Origin: ZC4RG30 sp963812195
Lineage (GTDB): Bacteria; Pseudomonadota; Gammaproteobacteria; Steroidobacterales; Steroidobacteraceae
Direction of reading: 5' to 3'
Assembly (NCBI GenBank): GCA_963812195.1
Contig: CAWEUI010000003.1
Location: 1 to 64,000 of the forward strand
DNA length: 64,000 bases
Of the stretch, positions 27,971-37,428 are shown in pieces. The notes under the pieces were generated by a model that worked only from the letters and a program-made list of their open reading frames with translations, searched no databases and was not told where the DNA came from. Numbering within the stretch: the first letter of the stretch is position 1; the number at the start of each line of letters is the position of its first letter. The translations under genes and the position numbers were made by a program.

Positions 27971-30016
27971 TCAGGCCAGCACGACCTCTTCGGTGGCCCG
28001 GAACAGGAAGCCCTGCACGTGCTGCACGCCGAGCTGCCACAACACGGCCATCGTATTGGCATCCTCCACGCGCTCGGCGATGGTGCTGATATCGCGTTCG
28101 CGCGCGGCCTCGATCAGCGAGCCGACCTTGGATTGCAGCAGCGGATCGGTGGTCAGGCCCTGCATCAGCGAACCGTCTATCTTCACGAAGTCCAGCGGCA
28201 ACGTGCCCAGCATGGCCAGCGGGTCGATGCCGGTGCCGTAGTGCTCCACCGCGAAACGAATGCCGGACTGCTTCAGGGCGTTGGCCAGGCGCAGCACTTC
28301 GGCGGGATTGCCGGCCGCGATGGATTCGGTGACCTGAATGCAGAAGCACTCCGGTTGCAGTCCGATGGTCTGCAGCATGTGCGCAATCCAGGTGGGCAGT
28401 GAGGCTTCCAGCGCGCTGTGGCGCGAGATGCGCGCGAACACGCACCCGGCTTTGGTGGACTTCGCCAGTTTCGCCGCATTGGCGATGACCCAGCGGTCGA
28501 TCAGGCCGATCAGCCCGCGGCGCTCGGCGCTGGGCATGAACTGTGAAGGAAGTATCTCGTTGCCCTGGGTATCGGACATGCGTACCAGCGTATCGATGAA
28601 CGAGGCGCTGCCCGACAGACTGGTAATCGGTTGCTGCGCCAGGCTGAAGCGGTTTTCGGCCAGCGCCGCACGGATCTGCTTGACCCAGTCCGCGTCGGCC
28701 GCGTTGGCACGCACCTCGCTTTCCGACTGGCCGACCTTGCTCAAGCGGTTGCCGCCCTGCGCGCGGCTGCGCCGCACCGCGTCCTCGGTATCGGAAACGA
28801 TGGCGTTGAGCTTGTCGCTGTCGCCCGGCAGCGTGGCCAGGGCAATGCTGGCCGTGGCCTTGTAGTGCTGTCCGCTGGTCTCGAACTCGTGGTGTTCGAT
28901 CTTGTCCAGCAGGCGCTGCGCCCACACCTCGGCGTCGCGCTGCGTGCCGCGCTCGGCCAGGATCATGATGCCGCCGCCGCTGAAGTGCCCAGCCAGATCG
29001 GTCGGCGCCAGCAGCGGCCGCAGCACCGCCGCCAGGGCCACCACGAAGTCCTCGCTGTGCAGCGCGCCCAGTTCCCGCACCAGCTTCGCGAAGCCATCCG
29101 GACGAACATAGATCAGGTAGCGGCCACCGCCCTGGACGTTGCGCGTCATGCGTTGCTGGATCGCCTCGAGCAGCGGGACACGGTTCAGCAGACCGGTGCG
29201 CGGATTGCGCTTGACCGCGTCGGTCAGATCCCTGGCCACGTCCTCCCTGGCGCGCTTCTGGCTCGGCACCATCATCCGCACGCAGGGTTCGCCATCGCGT
29301 TGTCCGAGCGTGAGCACCAGCTCCAGTGTCAGGGTGCCGCCGTCCGCCGTGCGCACGTCGGCACGCAGCGAGTGGTCCTTCCACGCGCCTTTCTGGCAGG
29401 CCACCAGCGCGCCCTTGAGCGCGGCGTGACTGGCTTCCTCGAAGAAGTCCATGACCGGTTGCCCGATCGCATCACGGTCCTCTGCCGATCCGATCAGGTC
29501 GAGCCACGACTGGTTGACCTCCACGACGATGCCTTCCTGCACCTGCAGGATGGCATCGTTGGAGCGCGTCAGGACCGTATCGAGCTGCCGGCGGTATTCC
29601 TGGGCGGATTGCAGGGTTTCGCGCAGGGCACGTTCAGCCCGGTAGGCCTGCAGTTCGCGGTTGATCACGCTGAACGCGCGCGCGTCCTCGTTGAGCGTGA
29701 TGGTGTCGCGCGCACCCTGCAGGAGGTCCCATGCCATGTCCTTTTCGGACACTTCGGGGCGGATGGTCAGCAGCGGAATGTCCGGTGAATTCCTTGCCCG
29801 CACGTCGCTGACCTGCGGCAGCTGGCCACCGTCGTCCGTCACCAGCAGCAGCATCTGCGGGTTGATCTGGGTCAATGCATCGGCGAGGTCGGCAACGGCC
29901 GGTATCCAGGTGCAATGCGCCGCCACGCCGTGTCGGCGCAGCAGGCTGTTCAGTGCCTCGACGGGGTCACGGCTGCTGCTGACGACGATCAGTGGTACGG
30001 CTGAATTTTCGGACAA
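27971..30016 (-). CDS. fimX: FimX-like protein: receiver-PAS-GGDEF-EAL with both c-di-GMP catalytic sites degenerate
   Basis: 681 residues in the domain order of FimX: receiver-like (about 1-130), PAS (about 145-265), GGDEF (about 275-430), EAL (about 440-680). The GGDEF signature is replaced by SGGGIM. The EAL motif reads DTL (SFIDTLVRM), and the DDFGTG loop reads EHYGTG; only KIDGSLMQGL is well kept. It should therefore neither make nor hydrolyse c-di-GMP but may bind it, as FimX does when it controls type IV pilus assembly and twitching. fimV, another pilus/polarity gene, lies 7 kb away. The first start ATG at 30016 fits the family. Confidence 0.87.
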   Translation of the reverse strand: MSENSAVPLIVVSSSRDPVEALNSLLRRHGVAAHCTWIPAVADLADALTQINPQMLLLVTDDGGQLPQVSDVRARNSPDIPLLTIRPEVSEKDMAWDLLQGARDTITLNEDARAFSVINRELQAYRAERALRETLQSAQEYRRQLDTVLTRSNDAILQVQEGIVVEVNQSWLDLIGSAEDRDAIGQPVMDFFEEASHAALKGALVACQKGAWKDHSLRADVRTADGGTLTLELVLTLGQRDGEPCVRMMVPSQKRAREDVARDLTDAVKRNPRTGLLNRVPLLEAIQQRMTRNVQGGGRYLIYVRPDGFAKLVRELGALHSEDFVVALAAVLRPLLAPTDLAGHFSGGGIMILAERGTQRDAEVWAQRLLDKIEHHEFETSGQHYKATASIALATLPGDSDKLNAIVSDTEDAVRRSRAQGGNRLSKVGQSESEVRANAADADWVKQIRAALAENRFSLAQQPITSLSGSASFIDTLVRMSDTQGNEILPSQFMPSAERRGLIGLIDRWVIANAAKLAKSTKAGCVFARISRHSALEASLPTWIAHMLQTIGLQPECFCIQVTESIAAGNPAEVLRLANALKQSGIRFAVEHYGTGIDPLAMLGTLPLDFVKIDGSLMQGLTTDPLLQSKVGSLIEAARERDISTIAERVEDANTMAVLWQLGVQHVQGFLFRATEEVVLA

Positions 30017-30109
30017 GCTAGGGCACTCCCCGGGGATTGCGCGATTCTGATGCCGAAGCAGCCCCTTTTATGTGAACCCGGGCACAGTGGGGCCCGTCAG
30101 GCCCGCCGG

Positions 30110-31150
30110 TCAAGCCGTAAGCGGCAGCTTGCCGGTGGCCCCGGCGACCTCGCGCACCAGACGCGGCACCAGGTAGCCCGGCAGACTGGCATTGAGCTGC
30201 CGATGCAGCGCCAGCGCCGTTTCATCCGCTACGGCGAAGTGCGCGGCGCCGGCGACCGCGTCGAGCTGGTGCAGGTAGTAGGGCAGTACGCCGGCCGCAA
30301 ACAGCGCCTTCGACAGCCCGGCCAGCGTCCCGGCATCGTCGTTCACGCCGGCCAGCAGCACGGATTGATTCAGCACGGCCATGCATGCCGTGCCCAGCGA
30401 GCGCAGCGCGCCCGTGGTGGGCGCGTCGATCTCGTTCGGATGATTGGCGTGGATCACCACGACCAGACGCTCGCGGATCGAGCCGAGCAGCTCCAGCAGC
30501 CCTGCGTCCACTCTGGCCGGCAGCACCACCGGCGTGCGGGTGTGGATGCGGATGCGGCGGATGTGCGGCAGGGCCGCCAGCGATGCCAGCAGCTGCCCAA
30601 GCCGGGTATTGCCCAGTGACAGTGGGTCGCCGCCGGAGAGGATGATCTCTTCCAGTGCCGTGTCGGCGGCCACGCTGTCCAGCGCCGCGTTCCAGCGCGG
30701 ACCGTCCGTCGCCAGGTCCGCGCCATAGTCGTAGTGGCGCCGGAAGCAGTAGCGGCAGTGCACCGCGCAAGCGCCCGTGGCAATGAGCAACGCCCGGCCC
30801 GCGTACTTGCGCAGCAGCCCGGTGCCGTCGCGTGTCGAGGCCTCTTCGAGTGGATCGGTGACGAAGCCGGAGGCCGGTTGCAGTTCGGCCGGCGCGGCGA
30901 GCACCTGGCGCAGCAGCGGGTCGGCCGGGTCGCCGCGGCGCATGCGCCCCACAAAGGCACGTGGCACGCGCAGCGGGAAACCGGCTGCGGCGGCGCTCAG
31001 CCGGGCGGCGTCCAATTCAGGCCCCAGGTCCGCCGGGGCAAGCCCGAGCATCCCCAGCAACTCCAGCGGATCGCGCACCGCTTCGGCGAGCTGCCGTTGC
31101 CAGTCCGGTATTGCCGCCGTATGGCGGGTTTGGGGATCAGCCGCTATCAT
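30110..31150 (-). CDS. epmB: EF-P-(R)-beta-lysine-forming lysine 2,3-aminomutase EpmB
   Basis: Radical-SAM, PLP-dependent aminomutase that converts (S)-alpha-lysine to (R)-beta-lysine for EF-P modification. The iron-sulfur motif is CAVHCRYCFRRHYDY (CxxxCxxC), followed by EEIILSGGDPLSLGN, IRRIRIHTRTPVVLPARV and NQSVLLAGVNDD. The length of 346 fits EpmB (short) rather than KamA. The ATG at 31150 is chosen: divergent from efp with 61 bp between start codons, the arrangement also seen in E. coli. Confidence 0.95.
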   Translation of the reverse strand: MIAADPQTRHTAAIPDWQRQLAEAVRDPLELLGMLGLAPADLGPELDAARLSAAAAGFPLRVPRAFVGRMRRGDPADPLLRQVLAAPAELQPASGFVTDPLEEASTRDGTGLLRKYAGRALLIATGACAVHCRYCFRRHYDYGADLATDGPRWNAALDSVAADTALEEIILSGGDPLSLGNTRLGQLLASLAALPHIRRIRIHTRTPVVLPARVDAGLLELLGSIRERLVVVIHANHPNEIDAPTTGALRSLGTACMAVLNQSVLLAGVNDDAGTLAGLSKALFAAGVLPYYLHQLDAVAGAAHFAVADETALALHRQLNASLPGYLVPRLVREVAGATGKLPLTA

Positions 31151-31211
31151 TCGCCGCCCGTTTGTCCAGCGCCCGCATCGGTTCGCGGCGCGCATTACAG
31201 CAGAGAGCGCC

Positions 31212-31778
31212 ATGGCCAGCTACTCCACCAATGAATTCAAGTCCGGATTGAAGATCCTGCTCGACAACGATCCGTACGTCATCGTGGATAACGAGATGGT
31301 CAAGCCCGGCAAGGGTCAGGCGTTCAACCGGGTGAAGGTGCGCAACCTGAAGACCGGACGCACCATCGAGCGCACCTTCAAGAGCGGCGATTCGGTCGAG
31401 GCCGCCGACGTGATGGATACCGACATGCAGTATCTGTACGCGGACGGCGATTTCTGGCATTTCATGGTTCCGGAGAACTTCGAGCAGTACGCGGCGGGCA
31501 AGGAAGCCGTGGGCGATGCCGCGCAGTGGCTGAAGGAAGGCATCACGTGCATCGTCACGCTGTGGAACGGTGTGCCGCTGGTGGTCACCGCGCCGCCGCA
31601 CATCGATCTGAAGGTGGTGGAGACGGATCCGGGCATCCGCGGCGACACGGCCACCGGCGGCCAGAAGCCGGCCAAGCTGGAGACCGGCGCGGTGGTGCGT
31701 GTGCCGCTGTTCATCAACGAGGGCGAGGTGTTGAGGATCGACACCCGCACCGGCGAGTACATCTCGCGGGCCAAGTAG
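31212..31778 (+). CDS. efp: Elongation factor P
   Basis: Translation factor that rescues ribosomes stalled at polyproline stretches. It has three beta-barrel domains in 188 residues. The tip loop of domain I reads KPGKGQAF with Lys34 as the site of beta-lysylation, matching the presence of epmA and epmB on either side. Other landmarks are NEFKSGLKILLDNDPY at the N-terminus and GATVRVPLFI-like GAVVRVPLFINEGEVLRIDT and TGEYISRAK at the end. There is an ATG at 31212, with an AGAG stretch about 8 bp upstream. Confidence 0.97.
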   Translation: MASYSTNEFKSGLKILLDNDPYVIVDNEMVKPGKGQAFNRVKVRNLKTGRTIERTFKSGDSVEAADVMDTDMQYLYADGDFWHFMVPENFEQYAAGKEAVGDAAQWLKEGITCIVTLWNGVPLVVTAPPHIDLKVVETDPGIRGDTATGGQKPAKLETGAVVRVPLFINEGEVLRIDTRTGEYISRAK

Positions 31779-31786
31779 CGCGCCTC

Positions 31787-32755
31787 TCAGGCACGCTCCC
31801 AGGCAAACGCCATTACTTCGGCGATGCTCCCGGCCCCCAGGGCGAGCATCGCGACACGGTCGAATCCCATCGCGACGCCGGCGCATGCCGGAAGCCCGGC
31901 GTCCAGCGCGGCCAGCAGACGGGTGTCGGCGGCAGGCTCGGGCAGGCCGCGACGGCGTCGTTCGCCAAGATCCGCCTCGAATCTGCGTTGCTGCTCGGCC
32001 GGGTCCGCCAGTTCCACATAGCCATTGGCCAGTTCGATGCCTTCGGCGTACAGCTCGAAGCGCAGGGCAGTGCGCGGATCGGCCGCATCGATTCGCGCCA
32101 GCGCGGCCTGGGAGGCCGGGAAATGATGCAGGCAGGTCAGCCGTCCGCGGCCCAGGCCGGGACCCACCCGTTGGGCCACCAGAAAGTCCAGCAGGTCGTC
32201 CCGCGTGGCGTTGGCAAGACTGCTTTGGGCAAGTCCGTGCGCGCCCGCCAGCTGCGCCAGCTGCGCGCGCGTGGCGGACAGTGGGTCGCAGTCCAGTTCG
32301 CGCCGGAAAGCCTGTGAGTACTCGAGCAGTTCAACCGCCACCGGCGGCCTGCCGCCTGCGGCCAGCAGCACCGCGGCCAGCGCCGCCGCATCATTCATGA
32401 CGGCCGGCAGATCCTGGCCCAGCCGGTACCACTCGATCATCGTGAACTCGGGATTGTGCAGGCGGCTGCGTTCGCCGGCCCGGAAGACGCGACAGACCTG
32501 GTAGATATCGCCGCTGCCCGCGGCCAGCAGGCGCTTCATCGGATACTCGGGGGAGGTTTGCAGAAAGCGCGGCCCCGGGCCGGTCACGGCGAGCGTTTCG
32601 ATGTGCACGTCCGTCACGGTGGCCGACAGCACCACCGGTGTTTCCACCTCGAGTACGGCGCGTTCCCGAAAGAAGGAGCGCGCCACGTCCAGCAGTCCGG
32701 CGCGCCGACGCAGCAGCGCCGGGGTTGCGGTGGGGCGCCACTCGTCGCTGGTCAA
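31787..32755 (-). CDS. epmA: EF-P--(R)-beta-lysine ligase EpmA
   Basis: LysRS-like class II paralogue that adenylates (R)-beta-lysine and attaches it to EF-P Lys34. It lacks an anticodon-binding domain (322 residues; E. coli EpmA 325). It has motif-2-type FRAGERSRLHNPEFTMIEWYR, LQTSPEYPMKRLL and motif 3 GVAMGFDRVAMLALGA. The start used is TTG at 32755, because it overlaps the psd stop (TTGA) and gives the conserved N-terminus LTSDEWRPTATPALLRRRAGLL. An ATG is not available nearby. It is convergent with efp (8 bp between stop codons). Confidence 0.95.
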   Translation of the reverse strand: MTSDEWRPTATPALLRRRAGLLDVARSFFRERAVLEVETPVVLSATVTDVHIETLAVTGPGPRFLQTSPEYPMKRLLAAGSGDIYQVCRVFRAGERSRLHNPEFTMIEWYRLGQDLPAVMNDAAALAAVLLAAGGRPPVAVELLEYSQAFRRELDCDPLSATRAQLAQLAGAHGLAQSSLANATRDDLLDFLVAQRVGPGLGRGRLTCLHHFPASQAALARIDAADPRTALRFELYAEGIELANGYVELADPAEQQRRFEADLGERRRRGLPEPAADTRLLAALDAGLPACAGVAMGFDRVAMLALGAGSIAEVMAFAWERA

Positions 32756-33621
32756 CTGCGTGACGCCTCGTCGCGCAGCGCACCCAGCGGCAGTCCGACG
32801 CGCATGGGTGTGCCGGTGGCGATCGAGTGCAGTCGGGCCGCATCCGGCCCGAACAGCACGATGACCGTGGAACCCATGTTGAAGCGGCCGATTTCCGCGC
32901 CGCGCTCCCGGAATCGCTGCGCTTGCGGGGGCAGCGGCAGTTCCGCGACCACCCGCGGCCGGCGCGGCGTCACGTCGCCGTGCCACACGGTGGCCATGCT
33001 GCCCACGTTCAGCGCGCCGACGAAGATCACGGCGAACGCTCCGGTCGTGCCCTCGAACAACAGCACCAGGCGTTCATTGCGCGCGAACAGCCCGGGGACC
33101 AGCCGCGATGCCACGGTGTTCACGCTGAACAGCCTGCCCGGCACGTACCAGGCCGCCGCCAGCGTGCCGTCCGCCGGCATGTGGATCCGGTGATAGTTAT
33201 AAGGAGCCAGATAGATCGTGGCGAAGCTGCCGTCCCGAAAGGGCGCGGCCCATTGCCCGGCGGCGCCGGCCAGCAGGGCTTCGAGCGAGTACCAGTGCCC
33301 CTTGGCCTGCAGCAGGCGATTGGCGTCGAGGCGACCACAAAGGTTCATGGTTCCGTCCACGGGGCTCACGATGGTGCGCGCATCGCCGCCCAGCGGCCTT
33401 GCGCCTGGTCGCAGTGCGCGCGTGAAAAAGGCGTTGAAATCCTCGTATGCATACGGGTCGGTGAGCGCCGCGTCGGACAGGTCCGGTCTGAAGCCGCGCA
33501 CAAACATCCTGATGAGCAGATTCTTGAAGGGCCGCCAGCGGATGCGCGTCAGCCACAGGACCAGGCGCGACAGCGCGTGGTGCGGCAGGATGAACTGCAG
33601 CAGGATGTTCAGCGTCGACAT
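32752..33621 (-). CDS. psd: Phosphatidylserine decarboxylase proenzyme Psd
   Basis: Pyruvoyl enzyme of the inner membrane that makes phosphatidylethanolamine. The self-cleavage site reads FNMGSTVIV (MGST in place of the more usual LGST) with Ser as the future pyruvoyl group. VSPVDGTMNLCG and LAPYNYHRIHMPADG carry the conserved Asp and His residues. It has 289 residues. It is transcribed with epmA (overlapping stop/start) and begins 10 bp after the sco stop codon, with all three on the minus strand. Confidence 0.95.
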   Translation of the reverse strand: MSTLNILLQFILPHHALSRLVLWLTRIRWRPFKNLLIRMFVRGFRPDLSDAALTDPYAYEDFNAFFTRALRPGARPLGGDARTIVSPVDGTMNLCGRLDANRLLQAKGHWYSLEALLAGAAGQWAAPFRDGSFATIYLAPYNYHRIHMPADGTLAAAWYVPGRLFSVNTVASRLVPGLFARNERLVLLFEGTTGAFAVIFVGALNVGSMATVWHGDVTPRRPRVVAELPLPPQAQRFRERGAEIGRFNMGSTVIVLFGPDAARLHSIATGTPMRVGLPLGALRDEASRS

Positions 33622-33631
33622 GCGCGGCAGG

Positions 33632-34246
33632 TCAGTAGTCGCTGGCCAGCAAAGCGCTCAGGTCGGTGCGCAGCTTCGCGATGGCGAAAGGCGGCGTGAA
33701 TATGGCCGACAGGGCGCCGCGCGCGTTGATGTAGTACAGAGTCGAAGAGTGGTCCACGGCGTAGTCTCCGCCCGGCAATGCCTGCGTCGCATGCACCACC
33801 TTCAGATCCGCCTCCAGCGGCGCCAGGGCCGCCTCGCTGCCGGTCAGCCCAGTGATGTTGCCGTTGAACGCCTCCACGTACTGCTTCATCGTGGACTGAT
33901 CGTCGCGTTCGGGGTCCACCGTGACGAACACCACGCGCAGCTTCGCGAACTGCGGCTCGCGGTGCAGCTGCGCGAGCAGCGCCAGCGTGGTGGGGCATAC
34001 ATCCGGGCAGTGCGTGTAACCGAAGAACATCAGGCTGGGCGTGCCGGCCAGTTCGGCGTTGCCAAAGGGCTTGCCCAGCTGATCGGTCAGCTTGAACGCG
34101 GCCACGCGGCGAGGTGCCGGCATCGCGGTGCCGCTCACCAGCGTGGGCGGCTGCACCTGCCCAAGCCAGCCTGAAACCATGTAGCCTGCCAGCGCCGCGG
34201 CGAGGACGATCGGCACCAGATAAAGAAGGAAGCGCTTGCTCGACAT
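33632..34246 (-). CDS. SCO1/SenC/PrrC family copper chaperone
   Basis: Membrane-anchored periplasmic thioredoxin-fold protein that delivers copper to cytochrome oxidase CuA sites or acts as a thiol reductase. It has an N-terminal anchor (about 5-26). The copper motif FFGYTHCPDVCPTT (Cys80, Cys84) and the distal His (about 166) in YAVDHSSTLYYIN complete the ligand set. It has 204 residues from the ATG at 34246. The start region overlaps the divergent prmB start. No haem-copper oxidase is visible in the window; the bd oxidase at 59-61 kb does not use CuA. Confidence 0.93.
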   Translation of the reverse strand: MSSKRFLLYLVPIVLAAALAGYMVSGWLGQVQPPTLVSGTAMPAPRRVAAFKLTDQLGKPFGNAELAGTPSLMFFGYTHCPDVCPTTLALLAQLHREPQFAKLRVVFVTVDPERDDQSTMKQYVEAFNGNITGLTGSEAALAPLEADLKVVHATQALPGGDYAVDHSSTLYYINARGALSAIFTPPFAIAKLRTDLSALLASDY

Positions 34247-35162
34247 GAAGCAATTATCCCACACCAGGGCAAGGTCGCGGCCGGCGCTGAAGACGGTTGC
34301 GCAACTCCTGGGCAGTGGCGCGCGGCGTCTGGCGCGCGCCCGACTGCACTACGGCCACGGAACCGCCACGGCGCTGGATGATGCCGCGGCGCTGCTCGCG
34401 CACGCGCGGGGCCTTGCCCGCCCGCTTGCCGAGCGCGACCTGGCGCGGCCGGTGTCCGGGCGCGCGCAGCTTCGCTACCAGGAGCTGCTGCAGCGGCGGA
34501 TACGCGAGCGCGTGCCGGTGGTCTACCTGACGCGCCGCTGCTGGTTTGCCGGCGTGCCGTTCCACGTGGACGAGCGCGTGCTGATTCCGCGCTCGCCGAT
34601 CGCTGAATTGATCGAGAACCGGTTCGCGCCCTGGGTGGATGCCGGGTCGGTGCGCCGCATCGTCGATCTTGGCACCGGTTCGGGCTGCATCGCGTTGAGC
34701 GCCGCGCTGGCCTTCCCGCGTGCCCGGGTCGATGCGGTGGATGTCGACCGCGCTGCCCTGCAGGTGGCGCGGATCAACCGTGCGGCACTGGGGCTGACCC
34801 GGCGCGTGCGGCTGGTCGAATCTGACTTCTTCACGGGGCTTGCCGGGCGCCGCTACGATATCATCGTCAGCAATCCACCCTATGTTGGCGCGGCGGAGTT
34901 CCAGGGCTTGCCGCCCGAGTACGGACACGAGCCGGCGGGGGCGCTGCGCTCCGGGAGGCATGGCATGGATGCGGTTCGTGTGCTGCTGGCGCAGGCGCCG
35001 CAGCATCTGACCGACTCGGGAATTCTGGTGGTGGAAGTGGGCAATACGGAAGCGCGCGTGCGGCGCGCGTTTGCGCGACTGCCCTTCGTATGGTTGTCGT
35101 TCGCCCGGGGTGGCGGCGGCGTGTTCCTGCTCACTGCCGCGCAATTGCGCGCGGCAAAGTGA
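34245..35162 (+). CDS. prmB: 50S ribosomal protein L3 glutamine methyltransferase PrmB
   Basis: SAM-dependent N5-glutamine methyltransferase acting on ribosomal protein L3. The N-terminal helical domain includes ARLHYGHGTATALDDAAAL; then RRIRERVPVVYLTRRCWFAG and VDERVLIPRSPIAELIEN. The Rossmann core has DLGTGSGCIALSAALAFP, and the catalytic NPPY in IIVSNPPYVGAAE distinguishes the PrmB/PrmC group; YGHGT and the L3-type ending GGGGVFLLTAAQL point to PrmB. The ATG at 34245 is used; a TTG at 34236 is also possible. It is divergent from sco with overlapping start codons. Confidence 0.94.
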   Translation: MKQLSHTRARSRPALKTVAQLLGSGARRLARARLHYGHGTATALDDAAALLAHARGLARPLAERDLARPVSGRAQLRYQELLQRRIRERVPVVYLTRRCWFAGVPFHVDERVLIPRSPIAELIENRFAPWVDAGSVRRIVDLGTGSGCIALSAALAFPRARVDAVDVDRAALQVARINRAALGLTRRVRLVESDFFTGLAGRRYDIIVSNPPYVGAAEFQGLPPEYGHEPAGALRSGRHGMDAVRVLLAQAPQHLTDSGILVVEVGNTEARVRRAFARLPFVWLSFARGGGGVFLLTAAQLRAAK

Positions 35163-35179
35163 GCGATTGAGGTCGATGC

Positions 35180-36286
35180 GTGTCCGGTAACAGTTTCGGC
35201 AGGAGTTTCGTGGTCAGCACCTTTGGCGAAAGCCATGGCCCGGCGCTGGGCGCGATCGTGGACGGCTGTCCGCCGGGGCTGCCGCTGACCGAGGCGGATC
35301 TGCAGGCGGATGTGGACCGGCGCCGCACCGGTACATCGCAGTTCACCAGCCAGCGCAAGGAGGCGGACCAGGTCCGCATCCTGTCGGGCGTTTTCGAGGG
35401 CGTCACCACCGGCACGCCGATCGGCCTGCTGATCGAGAATTCCGACGCGCGATCGCGCGACTACGAGAAGATCAAGGACCGCTTTCGTCCCGGTCACGCC
35501 GACTACACCTATCAGCAGAAGTACGGCCTGCGCGATTACCGCGGAGGCGGCCGTTCCTCGGCGCGCGAGACCGTCATGCGGGTGGCGGCCGGGGCCATCG
35601 CGCGCAAGTACCTGGCCCGGCAACTCGGCGTGGTGATCTGCGGTTACGTGACGCAGGTGGGCGAGCTGGTGCTCGAACCCGTCGACCCGGCCAGTGCCTG
35701 CGATAATCCGTTCTTCTGTCCGGATCCGGCGCGGCTGCAGGAGCTGGAGGACTACATCTGGAAGTTGCGCCGCGCCGGCGATTCGGTCGGCGCGAAGCTG
35801 ACGGTCATCGCGCGCGGCATTCCACCAGGCCTGGGCGAACCCGTGTTCGATCGCCTGGATGCCGACATCGCTCACGCCTTGATGAGCATCCAGGCGGTCA
35901 AGGCGGTGGAAATCGGCGATGGCGTGGCTGTCGCGGCGCAGCGCGGCAGCCTTGCCCGGGACGAGCTGACCCCGGCGGGGTTTGCCGCGAATCACGCCGG
36001 CGGCATCCTGGGCGGCATTTCAACCGGGCAGGACGTGGTGGCGCATATCGCGCTGAAGCCCACGTCCAGCATCCAGGTTCCCGGCCGGACGATAGATGTG
36101 TCCGGCGAGCCGGTCGAGGTGGTCACCACCGGCCGGCATGATCCCTGCGTGGGCCTCAGGGCAACTCCCATCGCCGAGGCCATGCTGGCCATCACGCTGA
36201 TGGACCATTACCTGCGGCACAGGGCGCAGAACGCGGATGTGCGATCATCCACGCCCGCCATCGGGGCGGATACACAGAAAATCTGA
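35180..36286 (+). CDS. aroC: Chorismate synthase AroC
   Basis: FMN-dependent final step of the shikimate pathway (EPSP to chorismate). It has GESHGPALGAIVDGCPPGL at the N-terminus, RRRTGTSQFTSQRKE, the FMN/EPSP motif RPGHADYTYQQKYG with YRGGGRSSARETVMRVAAGA (split), and NHAGGILGGISTGQ. The start is GTG at 35180, giving 368 residues. It sits 17 bp after prmB and 17 bp before asd; prmB-aroC adjacency is widespread in Gammaproteobacteria. Confidence 0.97.
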   Translation: MSGNSFGRSFVVSTFGESHGPALGAIVDGCPPGLPLTEADLQADVDRRRTGTSQFTSQRKEADQVRILSGVFEGVTTGTPIGLLIENSDARSRDYEKIKDRFRPGHADYTYQQKYGLRDYRGGGRSSARETVMRVAAGAIARKYLARQLGVVICGYVTQVGELVLEPVDPASACDNPFFCPDPARLQELEDYIWKLRRAGDSVGAKLTVIARGIPPGLGEPVFDRLDADIAHALMSIQAVKAVEIGDGVAVAAQRGSLARDELTPAGFAANHAGGILGGISTGQDVVAHIALKPTSSIQVPGRTIDVSGEPVEVVTTGRHDPCVGLRATPIAEAMLAITLMDHYLRHRAQNADVRSSTPAIGADTQKI

Positions 36287-36303
36287 AGTCTTTAAGGAAG
36301 GCA

Positions 36304-37326
<1,023 letters not shown>

Positions 37327-37364
37327 GTTAAGTTATATTCCTGTGACCTGCGTCAATGTGAAGA

Positions 37365-37401
37365 ATCGAATCCAACATTATGTTTTCCATCAGGATTCGA
37401 T
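37365..37401. promoter_or_regulatory. Inverted repeat in the asd-fimV leader
   Basis: Perfect 9-bp arms ATCGAATCC (37365-37373) and GGATTCGAT (37393-37401) enclose a 19-base loop that itself contains AACATTATGTT, a short palindrome. No T-run follows, so it is not a standard intrinsic terminator. It lies 28 bp before the fimV ATG and could be an mRNA hairpin, a processing site or a protein-binding site. Confidence 0.5.
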
Positions 37402-37428
37402 GTTCGAGGATCTCTTTGGGGAGTCCTG

